Shown here in pieces: positions 8,583 to 16,996 of a stretch of DNA of 64,000 bases. Under the pieces are notes generated by a model. The model was not told the DNA's origin, did no database searches, and worked only from the letters and a program-made list of their open reading frames with translations. The stretch comes from Parvibaculaceae bacterium PLY_AMNH_Bact1. GTDB lineage: Bacteria; Pseudomonadota; Alphaproteobacteria; Parvibaculales; Parvibaculaceae. The stretch spans positions 1,364,001 through 1,428,000 of the forward strand of contig CP126168.1 in NCBI GenBank assembly GCA_032881465.1, given 5' to 3'. Both the position numbers and the translations under genes were made by a program. How positions within the stretch are numbered: position 1 is the stretch's first letter; each line of letters begins with the position of its first letter.

Positions 8583-9566
8583 TTGTCTATAGACGTTCCG
8601 TGTAAGACTATCATTTCTACCTACACAATTGGGGCAGACGGCCGCACGATTTGTGACGAGGGATGGCCGACCGACTATCCTGAAACAGACACCCAGTATC
8701 AGTGGATACGGGTACAAAACCACCAACCATCCGATGATCGGGAAATCCTTTCTCCACTGGGTCTTCCGCCGATTGTAGCGCAGGGCCTCTTAGCACCTGA
8801 AACTCAGCCAAGACTGAGCAAGTTGGCAGGGGGTCTTTTGCTTGTCTTGCGCGGCGTTAACAAGCAGGCACGCGCGGAGCCGGACGATATGGTGTCGGTT
8901 CGCCTCTGGATAGAGCCCCGAAGAGTTATCAGTGTTCAATTGAGATGGGTGTTGTCGGTCGACGAGATTTCTGAGGCGTGCGCGCACGGCGACGCTCCCG
9001 CAACCGTGAGCCGGTTTGTTTTTGACTTGATCGAGGGCATGACCACGAAGATCGAAGCTGTAGTCATGATGTTGGTGGAGCAGTTAGACGACTTTGAAGA
9101 AGAAGAGCTTCTAGGTGTCGGAGAAACCGGCCGTGCGGCCCTCAGTGACTTAAGGCGCCAGTTGATTGTGATACGCCGGTATGTCGCGCCGCAGAGGGTT
9201 GCATTGGAGAAGATCAGTCAAACGGATACGGCTCTACTCAAAGACACAGAACGGCTGATGATACGTGAAATATCTGATCAGACCGTCCGGCTGGTTGATG
9301 ACCTTGATGCAGCCAGGGAGCGGGCAGCAGTGATCAATGATACCTGGGTCGCATCACGCGCTGAAGAGATGAACCGCAACATGCTGATCCTGTCGATTGT
9401 TGCTGCCGTTTTTCTGCCCCTTGGATTCTTGACCGGTCTTTTGGGGGTCAATGTAGGTGGCATCCCAGGTGTCGATTCACCCTACGCTTTTTGGATCGTT
9501 TGTGCGGCGAGTGCAGGCGTCGCCACCTGTCTCTACGCCTTTTTTAGATGGCTCAAGTGGATGTGA
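8583..9566 (+). CDS. zntB: ZntB/CorA-type divalent metal transporter
   Basis: 327-residue member of the CorA superfamily; ZntB proteins move Zn2+ and other divalent cations. A long acidic and coiled-coil cytoplasmic domain (including EQLDDFEEEELLG) precedes two C-terminal membrane segments: MLILSIVAAVFLPLGFLTGLLGVNVGGIPG, holding the family GxN motif as GVN, and SPYAFWIVCAASAGVATCLYAFF. The start is taken as TTG 8583 because gggggag stands 6-7 nt upstream; an in-frame TTG at 8532 lacks such a site. Divergent from pit with the Zur-like box between, which fits a metal role. Confidence 0.82.
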   Translation: MSIDVPCKTIISTYTIGADGRTICDEGWPTDYPETDTQYQWIRVQNHQPSDDREILSPLGLPPIVAQGLLAPETQPRLSKLAGGLLLVLRGVNKQARAEPDDMVSVRLWIEPRRVISVQLRWVLSVDEISEACAHGDAPATVSRFVFDLIEGMTTKIEAVVMMLVEQLDDFEEEELLGVGETGRAALSDLRRQLIVIRRYVAPQRVALEKISQTDTALLKDTERLMIREISDQTVRLVDDLDAARERAAVINDTWVASRAEEMNRNMLILSIVAAVFLPLGFLTGLLGVNVGGIPGVDSPYAFWIVCAASAGVATCLYAFFRWLKWM

Positions 9567-9636
9567 GGCGCTGCAAAGGAAAGCCGGACACGACATGGTC
9601 ATGCCCGGCTGACACTGAATTGGGAGAGCGGCTCGC

Positions 9637-11181
9637 TTAGCTCGCTTTGGCTTCCTCGCCTGGGAACTGATCCCGCAATATGCGTTTTAGCGCCTTGCCG
9701 GTCGGGTTCCGAGGAATGGCGTCAACGAATTCAACGCCTTTCGGAAGTTTGTAACGTGCCAGCTTGCCGTCACAATATTTCATGACTTCGGCTTCGCTCA
9801 GGCTGTCATCTTCGCGAACGACGACGGCCAGGCAGACCTCACCCCATTGCTGGTTCTGCTGGCCGATGACCGCGCAGTCCTGAATTTTGGGGTGGGACAG
9901 AAGCACATTCTCAATCTCAGCAGGGTATATGTTCTCGCCACCAGAGATGATCATGTCCTTGATCCGATCCTGGATATAGACAAACCCTTCTTCATCCTGG
10001 GTCGCTAGGTCACCTGTATGCAGCCAGCCATCTACGATGGTTTCTGCGGTCGCATCCGGACGGTTCCAGTATTCCTTCATGATGTGTCTGCCTGCGACCA
10101 GCACTTCACCAACTTCGCCCGCCTTAATGTCATTGCCCTCGCTATCCACAACACGAACATTGGTGTGGAAAAAGGCTTTCCCGGTAGAACCTGCTTTTGC
10201 TATCGCATCGTCCGGCGAGATGAGGCACGAGGGGCCGCAGGTTTCTGTCAGACCATAAACCTGATGGATTTCGATGTTCATGTCAGCGTAGGTTTCAATG
10301 AGGGTCACTGGCACCGGGGCTGCGCCACTCATCACCCACCGCAAACTGGAGTAGTCGGCTGTTTCTTTTGCTCCTGACAGGAGCATGAAGTTGAGCATGG
10401 CGGGCACGGCAAGCATGGTCGTGATCTTCTCAGCCTCAATATTGGTCCACATGGCATCTAGATCGAAGCCGCGCATCACAACAGCTGTACCACCTGCATG
10501 GACGCTAGCGATGAGCGGGTTGAGCGCTCCCACATGAAAGAGTGGTAGCACCAGCAAATACCGGTCTTTCTGTTGCATGTCGCTCGTTGCTAGTGCTGTG
10601 AGCGAGCCCCACATGGTCGAGTTGTGCGTGTGGACAGCGCCCTTAGGCAGACCGGTTGTGCCGGATGTGTACATGATGAACAGCATGTCATCGTCTTTTG
10701 CACCAATTGGTGGTTTTGCATCAGACGCTGCAGCTTGAAGTGCATCATAATCCTGCGAGATGGCCGAGCGCTCCCCAACGCTGATCCATCGGATGACGTC
10801 AGTCGCTTCTCCTCCACGGCCGTGAATCTCTTCAACAACTTCTGTGAAGTCTGAGCTGAAGATCAGTGTTGTTGAGCCGCTATCCTTCAAGATGAAACAG
10901 AGTTCATCGCCCGTGAGGCGCCAGTTGAGTGGTACGCAAACTGCGCCCAGTTTCGCGATGGCGAAAAACGCGTCGATAAACTCAACACCGTTCATCATCA
11001 ACAGCGCTACGCGGTCGCCGGGCTTCACACCCTGTTCCAAGAGCATGTTAGCCGTCTTGTTACAGCGCGCATCAAGCTCAGCATAGGTGAAGCGGCGGCC
11101 GCTTTCTGTCTCAACACAGCCTTCCAGCTTGGGGTTGAGATGCGCACGCTTTTCGAGCATCAGCCCAATATTATGATCCAT
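9637..11181 (-). CDS. Acyl-CoA synthetase (AMP-forming, fatty-acid CoA ligase type)
   Basis: 514-residue ANL-superfamily enzyme that activates a carboxylic acid with ATP to an acyl-adenylate and then a CoA thioester. Motifs in order: P-loop-like YTSGTTGLPKG (about residue 165), the substrate/AMP strand YGLTETCG (about 290), GWLHTGD (about 385), the hinge and IKDMIISGGENIYP, and the catalytic Lys in NPTGKALKRI near the C-terminus. ATG 11181 is chosen for the strong gggaggaaaat site; an upstream 42-residue extension is out of family. It sits beside an SDR and a Crp-like regulator in lipid context; chain-length preference is unknown. Confidence 0.87.
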   Translation of the reverse strand: MDHNIGLMLEKRAHLNPKLEGCVETESGRRFTYAELDARCNKTANMLLEQGVKPGDRVALLMMNGVEFIDAFFAIAKLGAVCVPLNWRLTGDELCFILKDSGSTTLIFSSDFTEVVEEIHGRGGEATDVIRWISVGERSAISQDYDALQAAASDAKPPIGAKDDDMLFIMYTSGTTGLPKGAVHTHNSTMWGSLTALATSDMQQKDRYLLVLPLFHVGALNPLIASVHAGGTAVVMRGFDLDAMWTNIEAEKITTMLAVPAMLNFMLLSGAKETADYSSLRWVMSGAAPVPVTLIETYADMNIEIHQVYGLTETCGPSCLISPDDAIAKAGSTGKAFFHTNVRVVDSEGNDIKAGEVGEVLVAGRHIMKEYWNRPDATAETIVDGWLHTGDLATQDEEGFVYIQDRIKDMIISGGENIYPAEIENVLLSHPKIQDCAVIGQQNQQWGEVCLAVVVREDDSLSEAEVMKYCDGKLARYKLPKGVEFVDAIPRNPTGKALKRILRDQFPGEEAKAS

Positions 11182-11345
11182 ATTTTCCTCCCAAGCCCGC
11201 ATAGAAATGCAGGCGATCGAACCGGTTGTTCCGGCGTTCCTCAATGTCAAATGGGTCTCATGGACGAGATCCCGGTCCCCCGACCGTTTGAAAATAGTGT
11301 GACCCAAACTGTAGCAAAATCAAAGGGTTGATTCACTCTTCTGCA

Positions 11346-12218
11346 TTAAAGGGCGAGGCGCCCAAGTGCCCCAGACACCGCCCGGACGAGCCATCGAGGA
11401 GACGCCCGTCCGGCGACTGCAGCGGCCAAATTGACCATACCGGGAACGCGGATTACTTCACCCTTCATACAAGCGCTGTAGCCTTCAGCCGCAACTCCAG
11501 CGACATCAGACACCATAAAGTCGGGGATCTTGGCCGCAGTCTCGTTGCTCTCCTTCGCGCTGGCCACCATGTCGGTGGCGGTCATCCCGGGGCAGAGGGC
11601 GGTCGCAGTGATGCCGTGAGGCTTGAGTTCCTCTGACAAGGACTCCGTGAGCGATAGGACATAGGCCTTTGTCGCCGCGTAGGTCGCAAGCGAAGGAATG
11701 GGCTGGAAGGCCGCGATTGACGCAACATTCAGGATCCGGCCGTCCTTCCGCTCGACCATGCCGGGGACAAACAGGCTGGTGAGTTCGGTGAGCGTCGTGA
11801 CGTTAAGATGCGTCAGCTCCAGGTGTCGCTTTGTGGAGATGTCTGCGAAGGCGCCCATCTCAAGCACCCCTGCATTGTTGACCAGGGTCTCCACATGCAC
11901 ACCCTTTGCGATCACGGCTTCATAGAGCCTCCGGCCCGCATTGGGTTTAGAGAGGTCCGCTGGTAGGGCCAATGCCACAATCCCGTGCTCGTCCATGAGG
12001 CGCGTGGCGATGGCCTCCAGCTTGTCTTTGGACCGAGCGACCAGGATCAGGTTGGAGCCGCCTTTGGCAAACTCACCTGCCAGCGCTTCGCCGATGCCAC
12101 CGGATGCGCCGGTAATCAGCGTGGCTTCTTTCATGGAGGGCGCCGGTTTTTGCTTCGACGGGCTCTTTCGGCTGACTGATTTCTTTTTTGCACTGGTTTT
12201 ACGGGTCGCAGCAGCCAT
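11346..12218 (-). CDS. Short-chain dehydrogenase with Lys/Ser-rich N-terminal extension
   Basis: 290-residue SDR of the DltE-like/YqjQ-like group. After a basic extension of about 27 residues (AAATRKTSAKKKSVSRKSPS and on) comes TLITGASGGIGEALA, the coenzyme motif; then NNAGVLEMGAF, catalytic Ser in NVASIAAFQ and Y-A-A-T-K. The Arg-rich segment VARSKDKL after strand 2 favours NADPH. GGAGG five bases before ATG 12218 decides the start over the ATG four codons upstream, which that site overlaps. The tail is odd for an SDR and could be a nucleic-acid or membrane anchor. Same strand as the acyl-CoA synthetase, 164 nt apart, so shared transcription is uncertain. Confidence 0.82.
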   Translation of the reverse strand: MAAATRKTSAKKKSVSRKSPSKQKPAPSMKEATLITGASGGIGEALAGEFAKGGSNLILVARSKDKLEAIATRLMDEHGIVALALPADLSKPNAGRRLYEAVIAKGVHVETLVNNAGVLEMGAFADISTKRHLELTHLNVTTLTELTSLFVPGMVERKDGRILNVASIAAFQPIPSLATYAATKAYVLSLTESLSEELKPHGITATALCPGMTATDMVASAKESNETAAKIPDFMVSDVAGVAAEGYSACMKGEVIRVPGMVNLAAAVAGRASPRWLVRAVSGALGRLAL

Positions 12219-12291
12219 GGTTTCCTCCATACGTGACGCTTCAAAACAGTTTAGGGGGGGCGGTCTGTGAAAGGAAAGTTATGACTATCTG

Positions 12292-12984
12292 TCAGCTCTC
12301 TCCAGCATTCGGTCGAGATTGACTGCGAACCCATTGGTCCAGTTTTGCCGACGAAGGAATCTCAACCTGTCCATATGCCCTCGCGATCAACTCGTTTTGC
12401 TCAAGTTGTCGTAGAGCCTTGTTAATTGATACCCTGGTTACGCCTAGAATCTCAGCGAGCTCTTCATGGGTAATTTTGATGGTCGGGTTTTCGCTATCTG
12501 CCTGGTGCATCATGTTGATGGTCTTTGCGACCTGCGCGTTCAGGGGCAAATGCCTGAGGTCGTCCACAAAGGTGAGGGCGGCGTGCAGACGTTGCGCTAG
12601 GAACGCCAGGAAATAGGACCGGATGCCCCGATGTTTATCGAGCAAGCGGTCAAATCGTGTTTTGCTTATCTTGGCGATCACTGTCGGGCCAACTGCGACC
12701 GCATCGAACTCCCTCGGCAGCCCGCCGAAGATTGTAAACTCGCCGAAGAATTGGTCGGGGCCCATAACCGCCATGCCCGCATAGCTGCCATCAATCCCGA
12801 TTTGCCCCAATCTGGCGGCACCTGATTTGACAATGGTCAGCGACGGATCGGTGTCTCCCCGTGCTTGTATCAATTGTCCGTCTGAATAATTGAGGGAAAC
12901 AGCTGCATCGTAGAGTGCCTCCCTCAAGGCGGCGGGAAGGGTTTCTTGAAGCCCCGGAAGTCCGTAATCGAGTCGACCTGACAA
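12292..12984 (-). CDS. Crp/Fnr family transcriptional regulator
   Basis: 230-residue regulator with an N-terminal cyclic-nucleotide-binding-like beta roll (about residues 30-120, with VMGPDQFFGEFTIFGGLPREFDAVA) and a C-terminal winged helix-turn-helix (TIKITHEELAEILGVTRVSINKALRQLEQNELI). No Fnr-type cluster of Cys is present, so it is not an iron-sulfur oxygen sensor. Start is taken as TTG 12984 because GGAGG lies exactly 5 nt upstream; longer ATG-initiated frames run through the dyad at 12995-13016. Divergent from the fatty-acid hydroxylase operon, which it probably controls together with itself. Effector unknown. Confidence 0.83.
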   Translation of the reverse strand: MSGRLDYGLPGLQETLPAALREALYDAAVSLNYSDGQLIQARGDTDPSLTIVKSGAARLGQIGIDGSYAGMAVMGPDQFFGEFTIFGGLPREFDAVAVGPTVIAKISKTRFDRLLDKHRGIRSYFLAFLAQRLHAALTFVDDLRHLPLNAQVAKTINMMHQADSENPTIKITHEELAEILGVTRVSINKALRQLEQNELIARAYGQVEIPSSAKLDQWVRSQSRPNAGES

Positions 12985-12994
12985 AAAAACCTCC

Positions 12995-13016
12995 AAATGT
13001 AAAATAATATACATTT
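12995..13016. promoter_or_regulatory. Dyad operator between Crp-like regulator and hydroxylase operon
   Basis: AAATGTA (12995-13001), 8-bp AT-only spacer, TACATTT (13010-13016): perfect 7-bp half-sites. The core TGTA-N8-TACA spans 16 bp, the same geometry as Crp/Fnr-family targets such as TGTGA-N6-TCACA. It lies just upstream of the ribosome site of the regulator gene and 50 bp before the hydroxylase ATG. Symmetry is direct observation; binding by the adjacent regulator is inference. Confidence 0.6.
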
Positions 13017-13065
13017 TAGCGGTTTCGGGTCGCCTATCAAGAGGCTGCAACCAGAGGAGGTCGGC

Positions 13066-13905
13066 ATGAAACCGGAAATTCTATTGATACTGAGTTTTTT
13101 CATCGCGTTTGCAGTGGCTGAAGCGATCCGCACAGGGTTCTTCAAAAAAGAGGGCGAAAAGGCGGACGATGCCAAGGTGGAGATCATCTCCATGTTCGCC
13201 CTCGTTGCATTTACGCAGCCCGCAGTGCTGTTCAGTTCAACATGGCTGGTAGGCACTTTCGCTCCGGGAACGGAAAATATGCTGATCGGCATTCCGATCA
13301 TCGCTCAGGTTCTGCTGCTGATTGTTTTCGATGACATGACCCAATACTGGTGGCACCGGGCGTCTCATACGTTCCCGTGGCTCTACAACCTGCACAGGTC
13401 GCACCACAACTCTGAATATCTGAGCATCCGTGTCGTCTATAGAAACAACCTGTTCTACTACGCAATGATGCCAGGTCTCTGGCTCTCAGGTGCTCTGATC
13501 TATATGGGCCTTGGATATGTCTACGCTTTCTACCTTGTCGTAAAAATGGTCGTGATCTTTGGCGCTCATTCTGATGTGCGGTGGGATGGTCCCCTCTACA
13601 AAATCAAATGGTTGTCACCCATTATGTGGATTGTTGAGCGCACCATCTCAACACCGGCGACGCACTCAGCTCATCACGGTCGTCACAAGGATGACGGCGT
13701 CACCAACTACAAAGGAAATTTCGGCAATCTGCTGTTTTTCTGGGATGTTCTGTTCGGGACCGCTAAGATCACAAGACAGGTTCCAAAGGAGTTCGGTGTT
13801 GAAGATCTGGAGCCCGTGACCTTAGGCGAGCAACTGGCCTGGCCTGTATTCCAGGGCAAAGGCTCCCGGTCTGCCATTGTTGCCAAACCTGCAGACGTTG
13901 TGTGA
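13066..13905 (+). CDS. Fatty acid hydroxylase / sterol desaturase superfamily membrane protein
   Basis: 279-residue integral membrane di-iron enzyme that would insert oxygen into a lipid acyl or sterol chain. The His clusters of the superfamily are complete: HRASH at about residue 102, HRSHH at about 115, and a late HSAHHGRH at about 203, with a further His (GAHSDVRW) between. Hydrophobic segments occur at residues 4-20, 42-62, 76-90 and 140-165. ATG 13066 is preceded by agaggagg. It is the first gene of a tight operon (24 nt to the Mpo1-like gene) and divergent from the Crp-like regulator. Substrate (sterol, fatty acid, alkylglycerol) cannot be told from sequence. Confidence 0.85.
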   Translation: MKPEILLILSFFIAFAVAEAIRTGFFKKEGEKADDAKVEIISMFALVAFTQPAVLFSSTWLVGTFAPGTENMLIGIPIIAQVLLLIVFDDMTQYWWHRASHTFPWLYNLHRSHHNSEYLSIRVVYRNNLFYYAMMPGLWLSGALIYMGLGYVYAFYLVVKMVVIFGAHSDVRWDGPLYKIKWLSPIMWIVERTISTPATHSAHHGRHKDDGVTNYKGNFGNLLFFWDVLFGTAKITRQVPKEFGVEDLEPVTLGEQLAWPVFQGKGSRSAIVAKPADVV

Positions 13906-13929
13906 ACTCTAACCAGGAGGAGAAGTGTC

Positions 13930-14274
13930 ATGTCAGTTGAGACCAGTGAGAGCGGTCGTATCACGACCTATGCCGAGTTCTGGCCCTACTATCTGCAGGA
14001 GCACTCCGTTCCTGCCTGCCGCACCATGCATTATATCGGAACGGCACTGTCCATTGCGGCTCTTGGGCTTGGTATCTTTGTTAATGCCTGGTGGCTGTTA
14101 GCAGCTCCTTTGTCGGGATATTTTTTCGCATGGGTAGCTCACTTCACGATTGAGAAGAACAAGCCCGCGACCTTCACCTATCCGGTCTGGTCGCTGGTGA
14201 GCGATTACCGCATGTTCTTCGCGTGGATCACCGGGCGACTAGGCCCCCATCTCGAAGAGGCAGGCGTGCGCTGA
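13930..14274 (+). CDS. Mpo1-like (DUF962) small membrane protein, putative 2-hydroxy-fatty-acid dioxygenase
   Basis: 114-residue DUF962 protein. Yeast Mpo1 of this family is an Fe2+ dioxygenase that splits 2-hydroxy fatty acids to a one-carbon-shorter acid. Conserved polar residues visible: YLQEHSVPACRTMHYIGT (about residues 21-38), then WVAHFTIEKNKPATF (about 68-82) and PVWSLVSDYRMF (about 84-95), with two hydrophobic segments between. Preceded by aggaggag. It follows the hydroxylase gene by 24 nt and precedes the P-loop gene by about 10 nt. The family call is good; the enzyme activity is inferred from the yeast relative and the hydroxylase neighbour. Confidence 0.8.
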   Translation: MSVETSESGRITTYAEFWPYYLQEHSVPACRTMHYIGTALSIAALGLGIFVNAWWLLAAPLSGYFFAWVAHFTIEKNKPATFTYPVWSLVSDYRMFFAWITGRLGPHLEEAGVR

Positions 14275-14287
14275 GCATCTGCGGGTG

Positions 14288-14827
14288 ATGCGTCCAAAAC
14301 GCTATGTGCTGTCGGGCTGTTCCGGCGGTGGTAAGTCAACATTGTTGAGCGAGTTGCAGCGGCGCGGGTTTCAAACCTTTGAGGAACCTGGCCGCCAGAT
14401 CGTACGTGAGGAGCAAGCAGCCGGTGGAACTGCCTTGCCGTGGGTGGACCCTGAAGCGTTTGCCACCAAAGCGATTGAAATGTCTGTCGCGGCATTTGAC
14501 GCCGCAGAGAGTGCCGAAGGACCCGTGTTCTATGATCGCTCCTTCATTGATGCGATCTCCTATGTCTCTCATCTGAGAGGCGAACTCAGTCCGGAAAACC
14601 GAAAGCTCATTGACACGAGGCGCTATGCGGATCAGGTCTTCCTGACACCGCCTTGGCCCGAAATGTTTGAAAACGACGCAGAGCGGCAAACAAGTTTCGA
14701 CAATGCAGCCGCTGAATATGAACGGTTGCAGGTGAGTTTCGTTGAATTTGGCTATGAGCTTACCCACTTGCCCAAAGTTGCCGTTGAAGAACGCGCGGCT
14801 TTTTTGTTGGAACACATCGAGTTTTGA
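14288..14827 (+). CDS. Small P-loop NTPase (predicted AAA_28-type ATPase/kinase)
   Basis: 179-residue predicted P-loop protein with Walker A GCSGGGKST near residue 9 and the YDRSFIDAI stretch that occupies the nucleoside/deoxynucleoside-kinase-like DRS position near residue 80. EEPGRQIVREEQ after strand 2 is typical of the small AAA_28 predicted ATPases. GTG 14285 immediately before the ATG is an alternative start. It is embedded between the Mpo1-like and ABM-domain genes with gaps of about 10-13 nt, so it belongs to that operon. The substrate is unknown; a role in the lipid pathway is only suggested by context. Confidence 0.75.
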   Translation: MRPKRYVLSGCSGGGKSTLLSELQRRGFQTFEEPGRQIVREEQAAGGTALPWVDPEAFATKAIEMSVAAFDAAESAEGPVFYDRSFIDAISYVSHLRGELSPENRKLIDTRRYADQVFLTPPWPEMFENDAERQTSFDNAAAEYERLQVSFVEFGYELTHLPKVAVEERAAFLLEHIEF

Positions 14828-14839
14828 GGGACAGAGAAT

Positions 14840-15142
14840 ATGATTGTCGCCATTTTTCGCGCTCGGGTGAGAGCTGAAAACGCGGATGAGTACTACGCTT
14901 TGGCAGATAAAATGGGGAGGATTGCTCGCGCCATGCCTGGCTTCATCTCGTGGAAGGGGTATTTCGCGGAAGATGGTGAGCGGGTTTCTGTTCATGAGTG
15001 GGAGAGTGCGGAGGCTCTGGAAGCCTGGCGGACCCATCCTGAACACCTACGTATTCAAGAGCTTGGACGCGAGAAATTCTATGATGAATACACGCTCTAT
15101 GTGATGGACGAGCCGCGCACCTCCAAATTCACGAAGGCATAA
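14840..15142 (+). CDS. Antibiotic biosynthesis monooxygenase (ABM) domain protein
   Basis: 100-residue single-domain dimeric alpha/beta barrel protein of the ABM/YgiN superfamily. Seen in the sequence: the first strand MIVAIFRARV, the helix with YYALADKMGRIARAMPGFISWKGYF, HEWESAEALEAWRTHPEHL, and a last strand DEYTLYVMDEP. Proteins of this fold act as cofactor-free monooxygenases, heme-degrading enzymes or simple ligand binders; without catalytic residues in common these cannot be separated here. It ends the tight operon begun by the hydroxylase; the next gene starts 174 nt later. Confidence 0.75.
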   Translation: MIVAIFRARVRAENADEYYALADKMGRIARAMPGFISWKGYFAEDGERVSVHEWESAEALEAWRTHPEHLRIQELGREKFYDEYTLYVMDEPRTSKFTKA

Positions 15143-15316
15143 CCACTTGCCATGCCTGCCATAGCGGCGTAGAAGGCGCGGGAAAGGCGCTGCGGGCGCG
15201 CCTTGTCCGCCAAAAGCGAAAGCACCCGCCTATCTGTTGAGCGACCGTCTGATTTCGACATTTCGCTTTCTTGTGACCCCGTGGAGCGGAAGAGGGGCGA
15301 TAAGGAGAGTGACACT

Positions 15317-15901
15317 ATGTCTATGGAGTCAGAAAACCCGCAGACCCACCCCCAGCAGGAACACCCGTTGGGCGAAACAGTTACCGATGTCCTGGCGTTT
15401 CTAAAGTCGAAAGCCCGTCGGCTTCACAAGCAGATTGAAAAAGCGTCAGCTGTTGATGTTGCGCGTATGCGCGCCTTGCCCGGAATGACCTCGTTGACAG
15501 ACCAGGAACTGGTTGGTCAGGTCAAGCGCCGTCTGTGCCTCAATGTTATCGCTATGGAGCTTGGCTTTCGCACCTGGGCGGCGCTCGCCCATGTGATGGA
15601 AGGCGATGAAGTCGGCGGTGACTTCGGGACCATCCTTTGTCCAGGGCGGATGATGGCGCACCAGAATATCTGGTTGGCAGATTATCAGGAAGCGCGGGAC
15701 ATTCATCGTGAGCACGGCGGGTATTTGCTGGGATATCGTCGGCAGTTCTTCATTGCTGATGGGGATTACCTTCAGGACCTGGGGCTGGATCCCGAGCGAG
15801 ACGAGTGGGCCCGCATGGAACGGAACTGGGTGGAGCCCGGCGATCTGAACGCGCGGGCGCGTCTCTACGCCCGTCTTTTTGCGGAGCGACTGCCGGTATA
15901 A
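15317..15901 (+). CDS. Conserved hypothetical protein with glyoxalase-associated N-terminal motif
   Basis: 194-residue soluble protein that I do not recognise as a named family. Residues 25-90 (LKSKARRLHKQI, then LNVIAMELGFRTWAALAHVM) look like the short helical module found beside glyoxalase-superfamily domains in alphaproteobacteria. The C-terminal half has GGYLLGYRRQFFIADGDYLQDLG and a following WARMERNWVEPGDLNARARL. ATG 15317 is preceded by aaggag, deciding it over an in-frame upstream ATG at 15203. It lies 174 nt after the ABM gene and 69 nt before the DUF6687-like gene. Function unknown. Confidence 0.65.
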   Translation: MSMESENPQTHPQQEHPLGETVTDVLAFLKSKARRLHKQIEKASAVDVARMRALPGMTSLTDQELVGQVKRRLCLNVIAMELGFRTWAALAHVMEGDEVGGDFGTILCPGRMMAHQNIWLADYQEARDIHREHGGYLLGYRRQFFIADGDYLQDLGLDPERDEWARMERNWVEPGDLNARARLYARLFAERLPV

Positions 15902-15970
15902 TAAAGAAAGAAAAAACTTTACATAATGGTCAAGGAAGTGTCTCCTTCTGGAAACAGATGGAGACACGCC

Positions 15971-16996
15971 ATGTCCAAAATTCATTTCCAGTCTTTTCAG
16001 GAAGGGTTGAACCCCTCTGAAACGTTGATGGTTGATGGCTATTCGGAAGGGTATCGCACGATCAGTCATTGGCCAGGCCATTCGACACCCGCGCAACTCC
16101 GGCACGACCTCACGACGGGATCGGCGCTTAAGTTCGCTGCCTTGTCACCGGAAGAAAAGCGGGACCTGGTAGGCGAGTTTTCGATTGTCACTAACAATCA
16201 TATTGATGCAGATGGTGTGCTCTCAGCATTCTGTGTGCTGAACCCTGATTTAGCGTTGAAGCATCGCGATCTTATTCTGCGCACAGCAGCCACCGGCGAC
16301 CTGGCAAAGTGGACAGGACCGGATGCATTGGCACTGGAACTGACCCTGATGTCCGAAGCCGAGCGGTTCGAACCGTTCTACGGAGAACCGATGACGGATC
16401 GGCACTGGGCCAATATGGCGGACGCCTATCAGCACTGCTTCTGGCTGCTGGAGGAAACGCTGCTGGATGACCCATTCGCTATCCAAAATGGCTGGGCGGA
16501 TAGGCACCGTCAGGTTGTCGCTGACATTGAGGGCATTGATGCGGGCGAGGGAGTTCGCATCACTCGCTACCCAGAAGAAGACCTGGCCGTCATTGAAGTC
16601 AATAGAGAGATAACGCTAATGGGACTTCGCCATGCGGCTGGTGATCTGTACCGGATATTGTTGGCATATTCTGACAATGAGGGGACCCGTTATAGGTTTT
16701 GCTATCGGGCAGAGTCTTGGTTCGACGTCGTTTCGATCACGCCTCAACCACGCAAACCGCTCGACGGTCTTGCCGCGAGGCTGAATGAGCTGGAGCAAAA
16801 CAAGCAGTACAGATGGTGGTCAACACCGACGGACTGGGTTGTGCCGGAACTGGGGTTTGGGGAGGCAACTATTGATGAGCTACAGGCTAGCAGTAGCGAC
16901 CCAGATTTGCGGCGTGATCCGCCCAGCTCTCTTTCGATAGAAGTTGTGATGGACGAATTACTCAAGGCACTGAGCTCGAAGTCTGGCAGGCTATGA
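15971..16996 (+). CDS. DUF6687-like protein with a DHH-like NNHIDADG motif
   Basis: 341-residue soluble protein. Near residue 73 is TNNHIDADGVLSAF, which recalls motif I of DHH phosphoesterases (D-x-D-G after a His), but the later DHH triad itself is not seen, so catalysis is uncertain. The rest is rich in Trp and acidic residues, with HAAGDLYRILL and WWSTPTDWVVPELGFG in the C-terminal half. ATG 15971 is chosen; an ATG 15 codons upstream adds a non-conserved leader. A structured terminator-like hairpin follows about 97 nt after the stop. My DUF number is from memory and should be treated as tentative. Confidence 0.6.
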   Translation: MSKIHFQSFQEGLNPSETLMVDGYSEGYRTISHWPGHSTPAQLRHDLTTGSALKFAALSPEEKRDLVGEFSIVTNNHIDADGVLSAFCVLNPDLALKHRDLILRTAATGDLAKWTGPDALALELTLMSEAERFEPFYGEPMTDRHWANMADAYQHCFWLLEETLLDDPFAIQNGWADRHRQVVADIEGIDAGEGVRITRYPEEDLAVIEVNREITLMGLRHAAGDLYRILLAYSDNEGTRYRFCYRAESWFDVVSITPQPRKPLDGLAARLNELEQNKQYRWWSTPTDWVVPELGFGEATIDELQASSSDPDLRRDPPSSLSIEVVMDELLKALSSKSGRL

